Source of the DNA: Escallonia rubra
Lineage: Eukaryota; Streptophyta; Magnoliopsida; Escalloniales; Escalloniaceae
NCBI GenBank assembly: GCA_033065855.1
Contig: JAVXUO010001736.1
Coordinates: 797,001-861,000, forward strand
Length of the DNA: 64,000 bases
Direction: 5' to 3'
Of the stretch, positions 31,342 through 43,384 are shown in pieces. Position numbers and translations under genes: made by a program. Positions within the stretch are counted from its first letter, which is position 1. Each line of letters opens with the position of its first letter. The notes under the pieces are model-generated. The model was not told where the DNA came from. It made no database searches and worked only from the letters and a program-made list of their open reading frames with translations.

Positions 31342-32010
31342 GGGGTAATTAACTAATGACCCCCTGTACTATACCCGGTGTGCGATTTTCTTCCCTCCAC
31401 TTCAAAATTAACCACTAAATAGAGTTGTCAAACGGGCCGGGCGGCCCGCGGGCTGGCCCGACCCGGCCCGGTTTCGGCCCGGGCTGGCCCGGCCCCGTGG
31501 ATGAATAGTAACGGCCCGCACACATAGGGCCTGGGGCCTGGGCCTGGACCAGGCCTGAAAATTCTGGAAAACGGCCCGGCCCGGCCCGGCCCGGTTTTGG
31601 CCCGGGTTTGGCCCGGCCCGGTTTCGGCCCGGGCTTGGCCCGGTTACCTGGCCCGGTCTGCGGCCCGGTTTTTGGCCCGGTTTTGGCCCCACCATTTTTT
31701 GAATCTTTTGCTTTTCCCCCCCTTTCTTCTCCCCCTTTTCCAAACTTCCACTTTTACCCCCCCAACAGCTATATAACGGCTAGTTTGGGGGGTATTTTAG
31801 TCTAACCTATATTTTCCAACTCCTTTACACTCTTACCCTCCCCAACAACTATAAACGGATAGTTTGTAGGGGTATTTTGGTCTTTTGTGAAGTTTCTAAA
31901 ATCTATAAATTCACACCATTTCTCTCCAATTTTTCACACCAATCTTCTTACTCTCTTCTTACTCTCACAACAAGCTTTGCTACTAGTTTCCTCTCCAATT
32001 ACTAGTCTTG

Positions 32011-32230
32011 CTAATTACTACTAGTATTTAGTAATTAATACTCTTGTTTATTAATTACTAGTCTTGCTAAATTCTTTTTAATTACTCTTACTCTCTAATA
32101 TTTGTTACTCGTTCATTCTTTTAATTACTACTAGTATTTACTAATTAGTACTCTTGTTTATTAATTACTAGTCTTGTTAAATTCTTTTTAATTACTAACT
32201 CTCTAATATTTGTTACTCGTTCATTCTTTT
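32011..32230. repeat. ~110-bp tandem duplication in the hAT leader
   Basis: Two near-identical units (each with TTACTACTAGTATTTA, TTGTTTATTAATTACTAGTC and TTTGTTACTCGTTCATTC) lie back to back just upstream of the transposase start, in the presumed promoter/leader. Confidence 0.8.
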
Positions 32231-32299
32231 AATTGTTATTTCTTATTACTACTCTTATACTTGTGTATTTAGTTACTCTTACAAAGTTTAGCGTGAAAT

Positions 32300-34576
32300 A
32301 TGTCTGGATTATTGAACAAAATGAGGCGTGCAACGTCATCACGAAAGAAATCATCATCATCGCAAGCACCACCACCAGCACAAGCGCCAGCGCCACGGCC
32401 ATCAGAAACACCAATCCAAGCACCAACACAACCATTCGTTCGTGGACGAATGAGTACAGGCTCTATGATAGATACCCAAGCCAATTGGGAGTTCAATCAA
32501 AACATTCCAGATTTTGAATACACGCCTGATGAAGACCCCCCGCATTATAGTCAAGGACGCAGCTCGGTTGGCGAAGCTACTACTCAGTGGCATAATCTCA
32601 ACCCTATGCCTGGTCATGATGAAGAAGGGCCGAGCAATGCCTCCGATAACGTGCCAGAAGTCCAGAAGGGGAAAAAGAAGAAAGCCGAGTGTTGGAATCA
32701 TTTCGACGTAATTACGGTGGACGACACCCGAAAAGCTCGATGTAAGTACTGTCTTAAATTATTTTCGACCGGTAGTGGTAATGGACATCTTAACAGGCAT
32801 TACCCTGGGTGTGCACCTCGACAAGGCCACGTCGAACCTACCCAAACGCAGTTATCTTTTGACGGTAAGTTATTTGTTTATAATCAGCGAGAGCAAAGAG
32901 ACGGTCTCGCTGAATTTGTTATTCACGATGAACAAGCCTTTTCTTTTGCCGATAATCCTAAGCACTCTAGATATATGAACACCTACGTTCAACCTTTGTA
33001 CAAAAAGGTTCATAGAAACACAACGAGGTCCGATGCACTCCGACAGTACAAGGCTGCCAAAGCACGCCTTATCGATTATTTCGATAAATTTGACGGTAAA
33101 GTTAGTCTTACTTCTGATATTTGGCAATCTCCTTATACTTTTGTTAGTTATTCTTGTGTGACCGCTCATTGGATTGATGCAGATTGGGTTATGCACAAGA
33201 GAATCATCGCTTTCGAGCACTTCCCTTATCCGCACGATGGAATGAACATTGCTACTCTTATATTAAAAGCATGCAACACATTTAAAATTAAGGATAAGAT
33301 TATGAGTGTTAGTTTTGATAATGCTTCTAATAATAAAGCTGCTGTTGCAGCTTTAAAGGAGACGCTTCAACCTGTACTTGATGGTGAATTATTTCATGTT
33401 CGTTGTGTTTGTCACATTATTAACTTAATTGTTCAAGATGGTTTAGCTGCTGCAGGAGATATTCTGCTCAAAATGAGGGGTATGACAGCGTATGTTAATG
33501 GCTCGAGTTTGAGAACACAACAATTTAAAACGTTGTGTGTTCAATATAATATGCCTCGCAGGAGAGCAGTTACAGATGTGGTCCACAGGTGGAACTCTAC
33601 ATACCACATGCTTTTACACATTCTGGCATACCGAGAAGTCTACACGCATTTTCTACTAACCCAGTTCCCAGCCGGCTTGCCAACTCAAGAGGAATGGCAG
33701 ATGGCCACATACCTAGCTGAATTTTTGGAGGTATTCTACACGTCTACCAATTTATTGTCTGGTACGTACTATCCCACCTCTCCTCTCGCTGTAATAGAAA
33801 TTCTGAAGATGGCTACAATGTTAACAAAATGGAGATATATAGGACCCTTTAGGGAAATAGTACAAGTGATGGATCAAAAATTTAATAAATATTGGAGGAA
33901 ACTGCCTGCTATTTTTACTGTGGCTACTTGTTTAGATCCTAGGTTAAAGTTGCATGGCGTGAACGGCTCGATACAAGAGATATCGAAATTAATGCGCTAC
34001 ACAGCAGAGGACACAACCTTGCTCACAGCAAAAGTGAGCAAGAGGTTTGAGGACTTGTTCAACCTCTATCGTAATTCTGCTGACGTGCGCGGGCGAGCTA
34101 CATCATCATCCACTGCTGAGAGGTATTATGCGCCATACCTTCAAGGCTTTGAACATCTAGTAGCAAGACAACTACCAGGTGAAGGTACTTCTAATTCGGG
34201 AGGTTCGTATAATTTTTCCTCTTTTAATGAGATTGGTGTATATGCAAATACTGATCATTATTCTGATTTATCAAGGCAAGAACAGATTAATTTTAATTTG
34301 TTAAATTTTTGGAAACAAAATCAAAACATGTATAAAACTTTATCCCAAATTGCACGGGATGTACTGCCAGTGCAAGCCTCCACGGTTGCTTCAGAGTCGG
34401 CATTTTCAGCAAGCGGGAGGGTTTTGGATGACAGGAGGAGTCGTCTTAACCCCGAGTCGCTCGAGCTATGTGTATGTTGGAAGGATTATCTTGATGCGAA
34501 ATACCGCGAGCAAGATAAACCGATTGATGATAGGAAGAGCAGTGACTCGGATATTGAAGTACTTCCGGATGATTAG
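32300..34576 (+). CDS. hAT transposase (BED-finger, RICESLEEPER-like), 758 aa
   Basis: This enzyme would cut and reinsert the surrounding element. A single uninterrupted ORF has the full hAT layout. A low-complexity N-terminus rich in Ser/Pro/Ala is followed by a BED zinc finger at about residues 130-175 (ECWNHFDVI, CKYC … HLNRHYPGC). The RNase-H-like core carries acidic residues D273 (SDIWQSP) and D340 (SFDNASNN) and E699 (STVASESAFS). The C-terminal dimerisation region at about 665-735 contains LNFWKQN, SGRVLDDRRSRLNPESLELC and CWKDYL. Length is normal for the family. The start at 32300 is the first ATG after the leader duplication. It could alternatively be a domesticated gene, but intact terminal repeats and an exact target duplication argue for a mobile element. 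Confidence 0.95.
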   Translation: MSGLLNKMRRATSSRKKSSSSQAPPPAQAPAPRPSETPIQAPTQPFVRGRMSTGSMIDTQANWEFNQNIPDFEYTPDEDPPHYSQGRSSVGEATTQWHNLNPMPGHDEEGPSNASDNVPEVQKGKKKKAECWNHFDVITVDDTRKARCKYCLKLFSTGSGNGHLNRHYPGCAPRQGHVEPTQTQLSFDGKLFVYNQREQRDGLAEFVIHDEQAFSFADNPKHSRYMNTYVQPLYKKVHRNTTRSDALRQYKAAKARLIDYFDKFDGKVSLTSDIWQSPYTFVSYSCVTAHWIDADWVMHKRIIAFEHFPYPHDGMNIATLILKACNTFKIKDKIMSVSFDNASNNKAAVAALKETLQPVLDGELFHVRCVCHIINLIVQDGLAAAGDILLKMRGMTAYVNGSSLRTQQFKTLCVQYNMPRRRAVTDVVHRWNSTYHMLLHILAYREVYTHFLLTQFPAGLPTQEEWQMATYLAEFLEVFYTSTNLLSGTYYPTSPLAVIEILKMATMLTKWRYIGPFREIVQVMDQKFNKYWRKLPAIFTVATCLDPRLKLHGVNGSIQEISKLMRYTAEDTTLLTAKVSKRFEDLFNLYRNSADVRGRATSSSTAERYYAPYLQGFEHLVARQLPGEGTSNSGGSYNFSSFNEIGVYANTDHYSDLSRQEQINFNLLNFWKQNQNMYKTLSQIARDVLPVQASTVASESAFSASGRVLDDRRSRLNPESLELCVCWKDYLDAKYREQDKPIDDRKSSDSDIEVLPDD

Positions 34577-35814
34577 GTAATTTGTTTTTATTTTCCTCTT
34601 TTGATCCTTTTGGTTGACGTTGCAGATTTCTTGATCTTTGATTGCTGATATTTTGGATAGACATGCATTATTATTTTGATTGTTAGAGTTTTAAGAATAA
34701 ATTTTTTCACAAAATATACTTTTTTCCATATATATAAAATAATTTTTTACACGCAAGATATATATTTTTTTGTATATATAAAAAAATAGGTAACTTCGCC
34801 TGTTTGTTTACAAGCAGCCGGTCCCAAGCCCGGATAAAAGGAGGAGGGCCTATGAACACATTTATTATAATGAACACCTTTAGCCAGAGACTTCTAAGAT
34901 TTAATGGTGGCAATCTCAAATGTTGTTGAAATAACTTTTAGAAAATATGTGTTTAGAGATAACAAATCTGCGAAATATACATGTTCACGATGAGAGATCA
35001 TCATCAACGATATTCTCGCAAACATTCTTACATTAGCCCTTGGGCTCAGAAACTGTACATTTGGAATAAAGAAATTGCAGGGTTATTAGGCTTTATCAAG
35101 AAGTTTGTTAGGTAAGATATTCCTAACTTGCTGATCTTGGCCATTCCATTGTGCCTTTGTAAGTTTCTTCCACTTAAAGAACCCTAGAAACTGAGTATTT
35201 GCTAACAAGAAACATCAGCAAAGCTTGCCCTCATCACTTTCTCATTTTTGAGAACATTAGGTTGATTAATTTGAAGTTGGTTTACTATTAAAACATTTTG
35301 TGAAAGTTGCGCATGTTAAATAAGATTTAATCAAAGTTTCAACAGTTCAGACCGGTCATTTAAGTAATATGCATCTAAAACTCCCTATCTTTAAAATTGA
35401 ATAACATGAAAAAAAAAAAAAAAGGCCCGGGCCCGGCCCAAGCCCGGCCCTAAATATTGGGCTTAGGGCCTGGGCCTGGACCAGGCCTAGGATTTCCTTC
35501 GCCAGGCCCGGCCCGGCCCGGCCCGTTTTCCCCCTCACTTGGCCCGGCCCCGGCCCAGCCCGTTAGCAGGCCCGATGGGCTTGGGCTGGGCCGGCCCAAG
35601 CCCGGCCCTTTGACACCTCTACCACTAAACCCCTCACAGTTACAGAAATTGAGCACTTTAGACAAGTCTGTTATGAATAGCATGAAATGACCAAGTACCT
35701 TTATTTTCTTACAATATTTAAGTTTAATACCATTCTTCCAACTTTTTTTTCTCCCCTCTCACACTTTTACCCAATCCCACATAAACACACACACACACAA
35801 ACACGCACCCATTG

Positions 35815-35843
35815 CTCTCTCACTCACTCACTCACTCACTCAC

Positions 35844-35879
<36 letters not shown>

Positions 35880-35965
35880 TCACTCACACACACTCATACA
35901 CACTCACTGACTCACACAAACCGAACACACTGCTGTCACACACAATCAAGACACATGCACGCACA
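35815..35965. repeat. CT/CA-rich microsatellite (CTCA, CT, CACT units)
   Basis: Runs of ACTC, CT and CACA units in the interior of the Mutator-like element, outside the nested hATs. No coding signal. Confidence 0.9.
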
Positions 35966-36900
35966 CACTCCCTGTTTCTGCTACTGCTATATTGTCATCA
36001 TCACCACCTCTACTAGACTAGTGCACCTATAACCACCTCCACATCCTTATATATGGATGGAATCAAAATGTGAACCTTCAGATCTTTGTATTTGAAGATC
36101 AAATCGCTTCTCTCTTTCTTCAGGCTTTGCCAGGTTGGTTGATGGAACTGGAAATTTGTTAAAGAGGTAAGTTGTGTTCCAGAATGGTAAGGACATAAAG
36201 ATTCTAATGGGTGGAACTAGATCAACCCTTATTTTTTGTTCAATCTGTCTTTTGGGAATTTCAACTTTCCTTGGCATTTTGTCCCTTAGAAATGAAAAAA
36301 AAAACGAGTTGTTTTTTTATTTGTATAACTCTGCCTATGGCTCTTGTATGTGGCTTTGCTCTCTTTTGATGACGCATTTTGTATAATAGCCGTACTTTCC
36401 ATAAATAATGTCCAAAGAAATGTTTTTCTCCCTGAAAGTTCAGTTGTGCTAGAAGTTGACCTCAGGTATAAAGTATAATATGGTCTTTTCACGGGTGTAT
36501 GTTGGAGTTTTTGGATTATCATTTGACTTGTGTTCTATCGTTGTCTATTGTTCAGTGTTAGAAAGAAGGGAGATGGGAGCTAGCCTGATAAGGGGATGTG
36601 TGAGTGAAGAGTTGGGAGGAAGGGAGTGGGGGGCCGGTTTGACGCCGGGGGGGGGGGGGGGGGGCGTGTGCAGAGTTGCTGTGGGGAGGGGGGGAGAGTG
36701 GGAGTGTTGAAGAGACCAAAGAATGGGTAAAATTGTCATTTAAAAAAAATCTTTAGTCAGCGCATGTGTTGAACACGCGCTGTTAAATTTAACGGTTTTC
36801 GTCTAAGGTGCCCAATTTTCGTAAGTATCGGGGGGGGGGGGGTGTGTGTTAGTGGTTAATTTTGAAGTGGGGGGGGGGGGAATCGCACACTATGTATAGT

Positions 36901-38282
36901 CAGGGGCGAACCTACCTTTGAACAAGGGGGGGGGGGGCTAATGTACCCCCTTAACTTCCCAAAAAAAAAAAAAAATCATTTCACCCACTTTGCAATTGCC
37001 CTATTCTATGTCTCTCACCCACTCACTCACTCACTTTCTCTCTCTCTATCTCTCTCTCTCTCTCTGCGATTGCCGTCATGCAGTCTGCAACTCTCTCTCT
37101 GATTGCCCAATTCCAAGTCTCTTACCACTTATAGACCGCAGACGACAGACACTCACCCGGCAATAGTGACACGACAGCCAGCAGAGGGTGCCTATGTTAT
37201 TTCTACTGTCTCCGATTCGGAATTCCCAGAGATCTCGACATGTTTTTCTCTCCTCGATCGTGTCGTTACCTCACAAATTGTTCAGGTGTTGGTTTATTTG
37301 CAATTTAGAAGCTTTAAAGATTGGTTATTTTTTCAATATTTCGCCTTTTGATTATGGATCTTTATGTTTGAGTATTAGGATTTGCTTAAATACTGATTAA
37401 TTAAAGACATTGCGCAATAATTGAGAAATTTTTGGCAAAGGCCATGATTTTGATGGGTAATTGAACCAATATCTGCCATTTTTATCAATTTGATGCAAAT
37501 CTCATTGTGCGAAAACTACATTGTGCTGGTTTTCACTTTAATTTGAATATTGAGAGAAGAAGCTCATATTTTGCCATTTTGATATGGAGTGATTGGTTTT
37601 TTTGTTCCTTTTTTTTTTTTGCATGCTAAAGTAATTGGGTTTAAATGCCTTTGACTGAGGCTTTACGGTACATCTCCTTTTACATCAACCCAGATTATTT
37701 CTTTATTATTAGATTCTGTGTAAATAGTAGACCTTTGATGTTGTGATTATAATCTCAGATCTGGAAAAGAGAAGAAAAGCTTTTCATTTTTTGGAACCAT
37801 ACAATGTTTCGATTTGTTTTTCTTCATTGACTAATTTTGTTTTTGGAAATGTTTTTATGTACGTGCAGCTGAAATTTGAAGGAATAATCTTGACATGTCA
37901 TTCAAAAGCATTGTACATCTACTATGTTATTTACCTCTCTTTTTCTGCCTGTTATTAGGTTCTCCCGGACAAGCAACTGCATATTTTTTTAAGAATATCT
38001 TAAGAGAGATGAAGGGACAAAGAAAGGAGTGAAACGTTTTTTGCTTTTGCAAAAGCCATTACAACTTTGGCGACAAGGACATTACGCGAGATTATACTGA
38101 CAAACTTTTGATGAAAGCTTTATTCGTTTTAGAGAGGAATTATGAGGAACAAATCCTTGCAAATAACAAACTTTTTTGTTACTACTTAATTGATCTTTCA
38201 TTGGTTAAGTTGAGTTGCAGAAAATAGCATTGGACTCTATATTTTTAGCACCCCCTTGAATGAAATCCTGGTTCCGTCACTG
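36901..38282. mobile_element. Non-autonomous hAT element
   Basis: Starts CAGGGGCGAACCTACC and ends with inverted …CCTGGTTCCGTCACTG, the common plant CAGGGGCGGAGCC-type hAT ends. An exact 8-bp target duplication TGTATAGT flanks it (36893-36900 and 38283-38290). Removing it restores the right TIR of the surrounding Mutator-like element. Inside I see a CT tract near 37035-37065 and no intact transposase. Confidence 0.88.
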
Positions 38283-38325
38283 TGTATAGTGCAGGGGGTC
38301 ATTAGCTAATTAACCCTAGTTTCAT

Positions 38326-41246
38326 TGTATCATGTCGACAAATCTGTGGGCAACCCAAGTGTATACCAGAAGTGGTGGGGGCAAATATTGTCTTAAGGAA
38401 AGCATCTATAAGACGTGCATTTTACAACAACATTTGATGATCATTTCGGCTGCAACAGATTCTCCGCCACCAATCTTAAGCAATGGCACACTCTATTGTT
38501 CGTTAAATGATGCAAGATTTGTGAAGTTGGAGAGATTTGATGGCTCGAATTTCAAGCGGCAGCAAAAGAAGGTGTAACTCATTTTGTCCGAGATCAACGT
38601 ATATTATGTTCTCACCACATCCAAGCGGGAAGCAAGTCAGGAAGAAACCATGGAGCTAGGAAGGAAATAGGTGAAATCGAAACGTGACAACAGTTGATGC
38701 CAAGGACATTTTGTATATGCAATGGCGGATGGTCTATTCGACGTCTACGAAAACAAAGAGATAGGCAAGGATAGTTGGGATGCACTCGTAGAAAAACACC
38801 TTCGGGTGGATGCAAGCACCAAAAAGTATCTTGTTAGTCGTTTCTTTAAGTATATCATGTCTTAGGATAAGGTCGTTTCATATCATATCAATGGACTGCA
38901 ACACTTGATTAGGCTTATCCATCAACACAGTATTAACTTAGATGACATAGTTATTGTTCTTGCTCTAATTGCTAAACTGCCACCATGCATGGAACTATTT
39001 TTTGCAAGTCTCTTAAGCACAAAAAAGAAGAGTTGAATCTTGATGAGTTAGTTCACACCCTCCAAGTGGAGGAAGAGTCTCATAATCCAGACAAAGATAA
39101 TCAACATTTTGCTTCATCATTTAAAGTCCATGTGGTGGAAGTTAATGAGGTAAAGGGTATCCCCATAATCTTGGAGGTAACGACTATAAGAGGAAGAATC
39201 AGGCAGACCGCGGTGAAGGCTAATCTCAGAAAATGAAAAAGATAGGAAACTGCTACAACTGCAGCAAGAAAGGCCATTATCAAAAGGAATGCAAATCCTT
39301 GAAGATAAATGATAAGAAGGATAAGATCGTGGCAATGATTTCCGAAGCAAATGTTCTCAAGGATGATGGCGCTAGGTGGGTTGATTGTAAGTGACGAGAC
39401 ATGTATGCAAATAGAAGCCTGTTTTCCTCATAGGAGGTGACTGATGATGGCAGTGTCTTATACATGGGCAACTCCCATACTGCCATTGACTAGGGCAAAG
39501 GAAAAGTGGATCTTGAATTCACTTCCGAAAAGATTCTCACTCTTACAAGCGTCTACATGTACAAGATGTTAGAAACTATTTGGTTTCGGATAGCCTACTC
39601 AAAGAATTTGGTTTTAAGTTAGTCATTGAGGCTCATGACTCTGTTTTAACCAAGAGTGATACTTTTATGGGAAATAAATATGTATGAGGTTATGTTTAAA
39701 CTCAATACCAACAATGCTAATATTTCTATTTCTATTGTTGATTCTTTATCTTTATGGTGTTATCTAGGACATGTCAATACTAAACAATTGCAAAAATGAC
39801 AAACTTAGAATTAGTTCCCGAGTATAGTGATGACATGAAAGATAAATGCCAACTATGTATCAGAATCCTTTTCTGTACCAAAAAAATATCGCTAAATGTT
39901 TTCAAGCGGCAAAAAATTGTCATTATGAATTTCAGTAACATCGCTAATCTTTTATTGCTAAATGCTATACAACATCTCTGCTGTACATCAGATGATCTTG
40001 ATCTGCCAACTATGCATGCAAATGAAAATAACGAGAAAGTCATTACTAAATATAGACAACAATTAATTCATGGTGATGTATGTGACATGCATAGCACTCC
40101 AACTAGAGGTGATAGAAAGCATTGTTGCACTTTTATTGATGATCATTCTAAATTCTGCTATGTGTATCTCTTGCCTAAGGATGAAGTCTTAGACAAATTT
40201 AAGATATTTAAGACAGAAGTAGGAAATCATTGTGGGTTTCTGAATACATGTCTTAGATCTGATAGAGAAAGAGAATATCACTTTTCTACTTATTGTGGAT
40301 GAGTGAGAATAATTCACCAAATGTCTATAGCACATACAACTCAACAGAGTGGAGTAACAGAAAGGAAAAATAGGAATTTCACTGAAATGGTCAATACCAT
40401 GCTTTACAATTCAGGTTTAAATAGTTGGGGGAAAACGATTCTTACTGCTTGCCATATTCTAAATATAATTCCTAACCAGCAGACCCAAAACATTCTTTAT
40501 GAATTGTGGAAAAAAAATAAAGCTAAATTTGATTTATCTTAAGGTTTGGGGTTGTAGAGCAAGTGTTGGACTTCTAGATCCTAAGATTAAGACTGAGCAT
40601 TAAGGGAGTAGAATACATTTTTATGGGTTATGCACAATATAGTTGGGATATAGGTTTCTAGTAATTGAACTTAATGATGCAATTGGGGTTAATACCATCA
40701 TAGAGTCTAGAGATGCTGAATTTTATGAAAATAGATTTCAGTAATCCCTAAAGTGAAGAACCTCAACGAGGAACTAACACCTTCACCTCCTCCTAGTGCT
40801 CCTCCTGAAGCTCTTAAAGAGAAGCATGTTGAAGTAAGGAAAAGTAAAATGGGCAAGAGTTGCAAATTCCTTTAGTCCTGATTTTTTTTACTTATCTTGT
40901 TGAAGGTACTAAAGATTCTGTTAGCATCCAATTGACTATCTCTTCGTCTGTAGAGTCTGACCCTGCAGTCTTTGAAGAACCCGTGATAATGAAGTACCGG
41001 GATGCTGCCTTTCGATTGTAAGCTGTCCAAGATGAAATGGATTCAATCTTTGGCAACAAAACTTGGAAATTGGTTGACTTACCACCATGTTCTAAACCAA
41101 TAGATTTTAAGTGGACTTTCAAGAAGAAAATGAAGGCCGATGGTACTGTGGAAGCTTTTACACAAGAAGAAGGCTTAGACTTCTTTGATAGTTATGCTCC
41201 TATAGCTAGAATAGCCACTATTCCAATGTTAGTTATGCTTTTATAA
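38326..41246 (+). mobile_element. Ty1-copia gag-pol remnant, truncated in RT
   Basis: In broken frames the + strand reads a copia polyprotein in order. The gag region has SWDALVEKHLRVDAS, LDELVHTLQVEEESH and a CCHC knuckle NCYNCSKKGHYQKEC (about 39250-39295). The GAG-pre-integrase region has LSLWCYLGHVN (about 39750). Integrase follows with HGDVCDMHSTPTRGDRKHCC, TFIDDHSKFCYVYLL and TTQQSGVTERKNRNFTEMVN (39960-40540). The start of reverse transcriptase reads KTWKLVDLPPCSKPIDFKW and DFFDSYAPIARIATI. Many stops and frameshifts are present, and homology ends at about 41246 against LTR-like DNA. It is long dead. Confidence 0.85.
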
Positions 41247-41249
41247 AGG

Positions 41250-42968
41250 CCAATTTTTTTTTACAGCAGTGATGATATTTTTATTTAGAATTTCTGAGGA
41301 ATTTTCTGATATCGTTTGACTTTTTTATAATTTGTGCAAGTTTGAAACTTCTAAAATCTATTTAAACTATTTAAAATGATTATTTAATTTCAAAATTTTT
41401 TGTGTATTGTTTATATAATTCTAAGATGTTCCAGTTCAAATTTTAGAATTTTCAAAAGTGATTTGATATGATTTCAGTATCGCATTTGTTTGGGCAAAAT
41501 GAATTGTTTAATAATAGTTTTAATGATTTTCTTGACCTAATTTCAGTTTCCATATTTTTAAGCTATTGTAAAAATTATGGGATTTTATTTTGACCTATAA
41601 ATATTAATGGCTATTTTTGGGCTTTTCTAGTATTTAAGGAAAATATTTTTTTAGAGAAAATATTCAAAAATTCACATATTGAGTATTTTGGTCTTATATA
41701 TTGTTTTAAGCTATAAAAGCAATTTATGAGATTTTTATTGAGAATTTTGAGGTATGGTTAAGTATTGGGGTTGTGTTAGGGTTTCTAACTAGTTTTGGCT
41801 ATCTATGTGAATCGTTACGGATTGAGTTATTCTGAGAATAGAAATGAGCATCGTGCAGGTAGTTAGTATTGATCTTATTGTAACATAGTTGAGACATCGT
41901 TCTGATATCTGTGTTGCTCCAACTTAAGTTACTCAGAGGACTTTTGATTTTTGGTTGATCGAGTGATTAGCTACTTTCGAACTACGGTAATGATTTCTAT
42001 CCGAACCCTAATTCTTCATATTTACCCTCATATATTTCATTCTGAATTGTTATTGAATGCCATTGGACTATGTATTCGAAATCAGTTCTTCATAATTGAT
42101 TTCGTATTTCATTCTGATTTGTTATCGTTGTTCTTTGGACTCTGTCATGTTGAGATAGGCATGTATTTTGCCTTTAAAACCCTGCTTTGTGCTTAAGTGT
42201 TTATTGAAAATCCTTATCGATGCTCAGTATTTATTACACGTCGGGCATCGATTTATTTTTTGTATAGCGATTATTACATTGTGTATATTAACATGAGATT
42301 CTGCATTGATGTGTTTTGGCGGGAGCTGGTGTGTATTAGAGGATTTGGTGTGGGCTAGTACCTTGATAGATTAGCCAGTGCAAATATACATATGTAGTTA
42401 TCAGTGTTAGTGAGCATCGCCTTTGTGACTTTGCTAAGTGATTACCCTGCACTGCCTGTGTGGCTTTGCAATCACTCATGTTCAATAGTATTTGTAATTG
42501 TTTGCATCGTATCTGAAAATCATATTGATATCTGCCGGAACTAATTATGACCATTTTGAAACTCTTGAAAAACTCTTATTGAATTGCATATGTGAGTTAT
42601 TTCGTAATTCCTTCGTTTGAGCGACCTTATTGAGCTCTCAAAATCTCACTCTTGTTTGACTTCCTTTCCGCAGGTAATAAACAACAATAGATCACATTGG
42701 GTATGGATTAGAGCCGAGCGAGGGAAAGAGAATTTAAGTTTTAGTCTCGATCATTAGAACCCCTGCGTGGGTTAATATTGTTATTTAGAATTTTTGACTT
42801 AGACTTGATGTTTTAATTATGACAGTGTACTAAGAGTACTATATTATTCAAAGGCTTAGTTGCTCTGACTGGCTGGTGGTACTGAATTGGTTGAGTTTGA
42901 CGGTTTTATTGCTTTAGTGTATGTGATCGAGTGAATGTTAATGTGCTGAAAATTCCGGGACATTACAA
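41250..42968 (+). mobile_element. 5'-truncated copy of the Ty3-type LTR
   Basis: This stretch aligns by eye, in inverted orientation, with the solo LTR at 17904-20693. Shared passages include TAATTTCAGTTTC, GGCTATTTTTGGGCTTTTCTAG, TAGTTATCAGTGTTAGTGAG and CATCGCCTTTGTG. It ends near ATTCCGGGACATTACA. The first part of the LTR is missing and no target duplication was found. It abuts the broken copia RT on the left and an inverted copia gag start on the right. Confidence 0.65.
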
Positions 42969-43275
42969 CATCCCCATTGATATATCCCAACTTGTCTTTG
43001 CCTAAAATATACATCTCGACAATCTGAGACCAAAGTCCATAGTTGGTGCTATCCAACTTATGCCAATTTGTGCGCCAGACTCATGATTCTGAGTTTGACT
43101 CTGGTTTAGCACTTGTGTCACTCTAGATGTCAGATCTGCAAGGGACGAATTCTCTTCTTGATATTGCTCTACATTAGCAGCCATTGTTATTATCTCTTTG
43201 ATGTTTCTTTTTCCTTCCTACTATTTTGCATAAATTCTATAGGTCTAAGAATCTCTTGCTTTGATACCATGTAAA
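42969..43275 (-). mobile_element. Inverted Ty1-copia 5' end: primer site and gag start
   Basis: On the reverse strand TGGTATCAAAGCA (43275-43263) is a typical copia primer-binding site, directly after an LTR-like end ACA. It is followed by a gag start (MAANVEQYQEENSSLAD from 43184) and, after a frameshift, LDSTNYGLWSQIVEMYILGK and DKLGYINGD. The element is cut off at 42969 by the Ty3-type LTR fragment. Its own LTR probably occupies part of 43276-43650. Confidence 0.75.
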
Positions 43276-43384
43276 AAAAAATCATTTCATTTATGTATAT
43301 GATCAGAATACAAGGCCTGTTTATTTAGTATGCACCGGAAACTATTCTAGGAAGAGATTAGTAGCGAACAAACTTTGGCTCTTA

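Larger units (their letters stand above)
31420..35621 (+). mobile_element. Complete hAT transposon, probably autonomous
   Basis: Ends are TAGAGTTGTCAAACGGGCC and, inverted, TAGAGGTGTCAAAGGGCC. An exact 8-bp target duplication CCACTAAA flanks the element (31412-31419 and 35622-35629). Both subterminal regions (about 31434-31690 and 35424-35612) are dense arrays of GGCCCGG/CCGGGCC motifs, probable transposase-binding DNA. One intact transposase ORF occupies 32300-34576. An intact ORF with an exact target duplication suggests recent, possibly current, activity. Confidence 0.92.
31342..38316. mobile_element. Mutator-like TIR element hosting two nested hATs
   Basis: The left end GGGGTAATTAACTAATGACC and the right end (reverse complement GGGTTAATTAGCTAATGACC) match through …CCCTGYACTATAC. 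An inner inverted segment (GTGCGATT…CCACTTCAAAATTAACCAC, 31380-31419 versus 36848-36890) continues the TIR. The flanks TGGTTTCAT (31333-31341) and TAGTTTCAT (38317-38325) are a 9-bp target duplication with one mismatch. Without its two hAT passengers it is about 1.4 kb, with no transposase. Internal DNA (35630-36840) holds CT/CA repeats and no recognisable gene. Confidence 0.75.

Noticed and set aside
31408-31743. 111-codon Gly/Pro/Arg-rich reverse ORF at the hAT end
   Set aside because: Translation of GGCCCGG subterminal repeats.
36456-36710. 84-codon Gly-rich ORF with a long poly-G run
   Set aside because: Low-complexity DNA inside the Mutator-like element; the poly-G tract is also a likely assembly-sensitive site.
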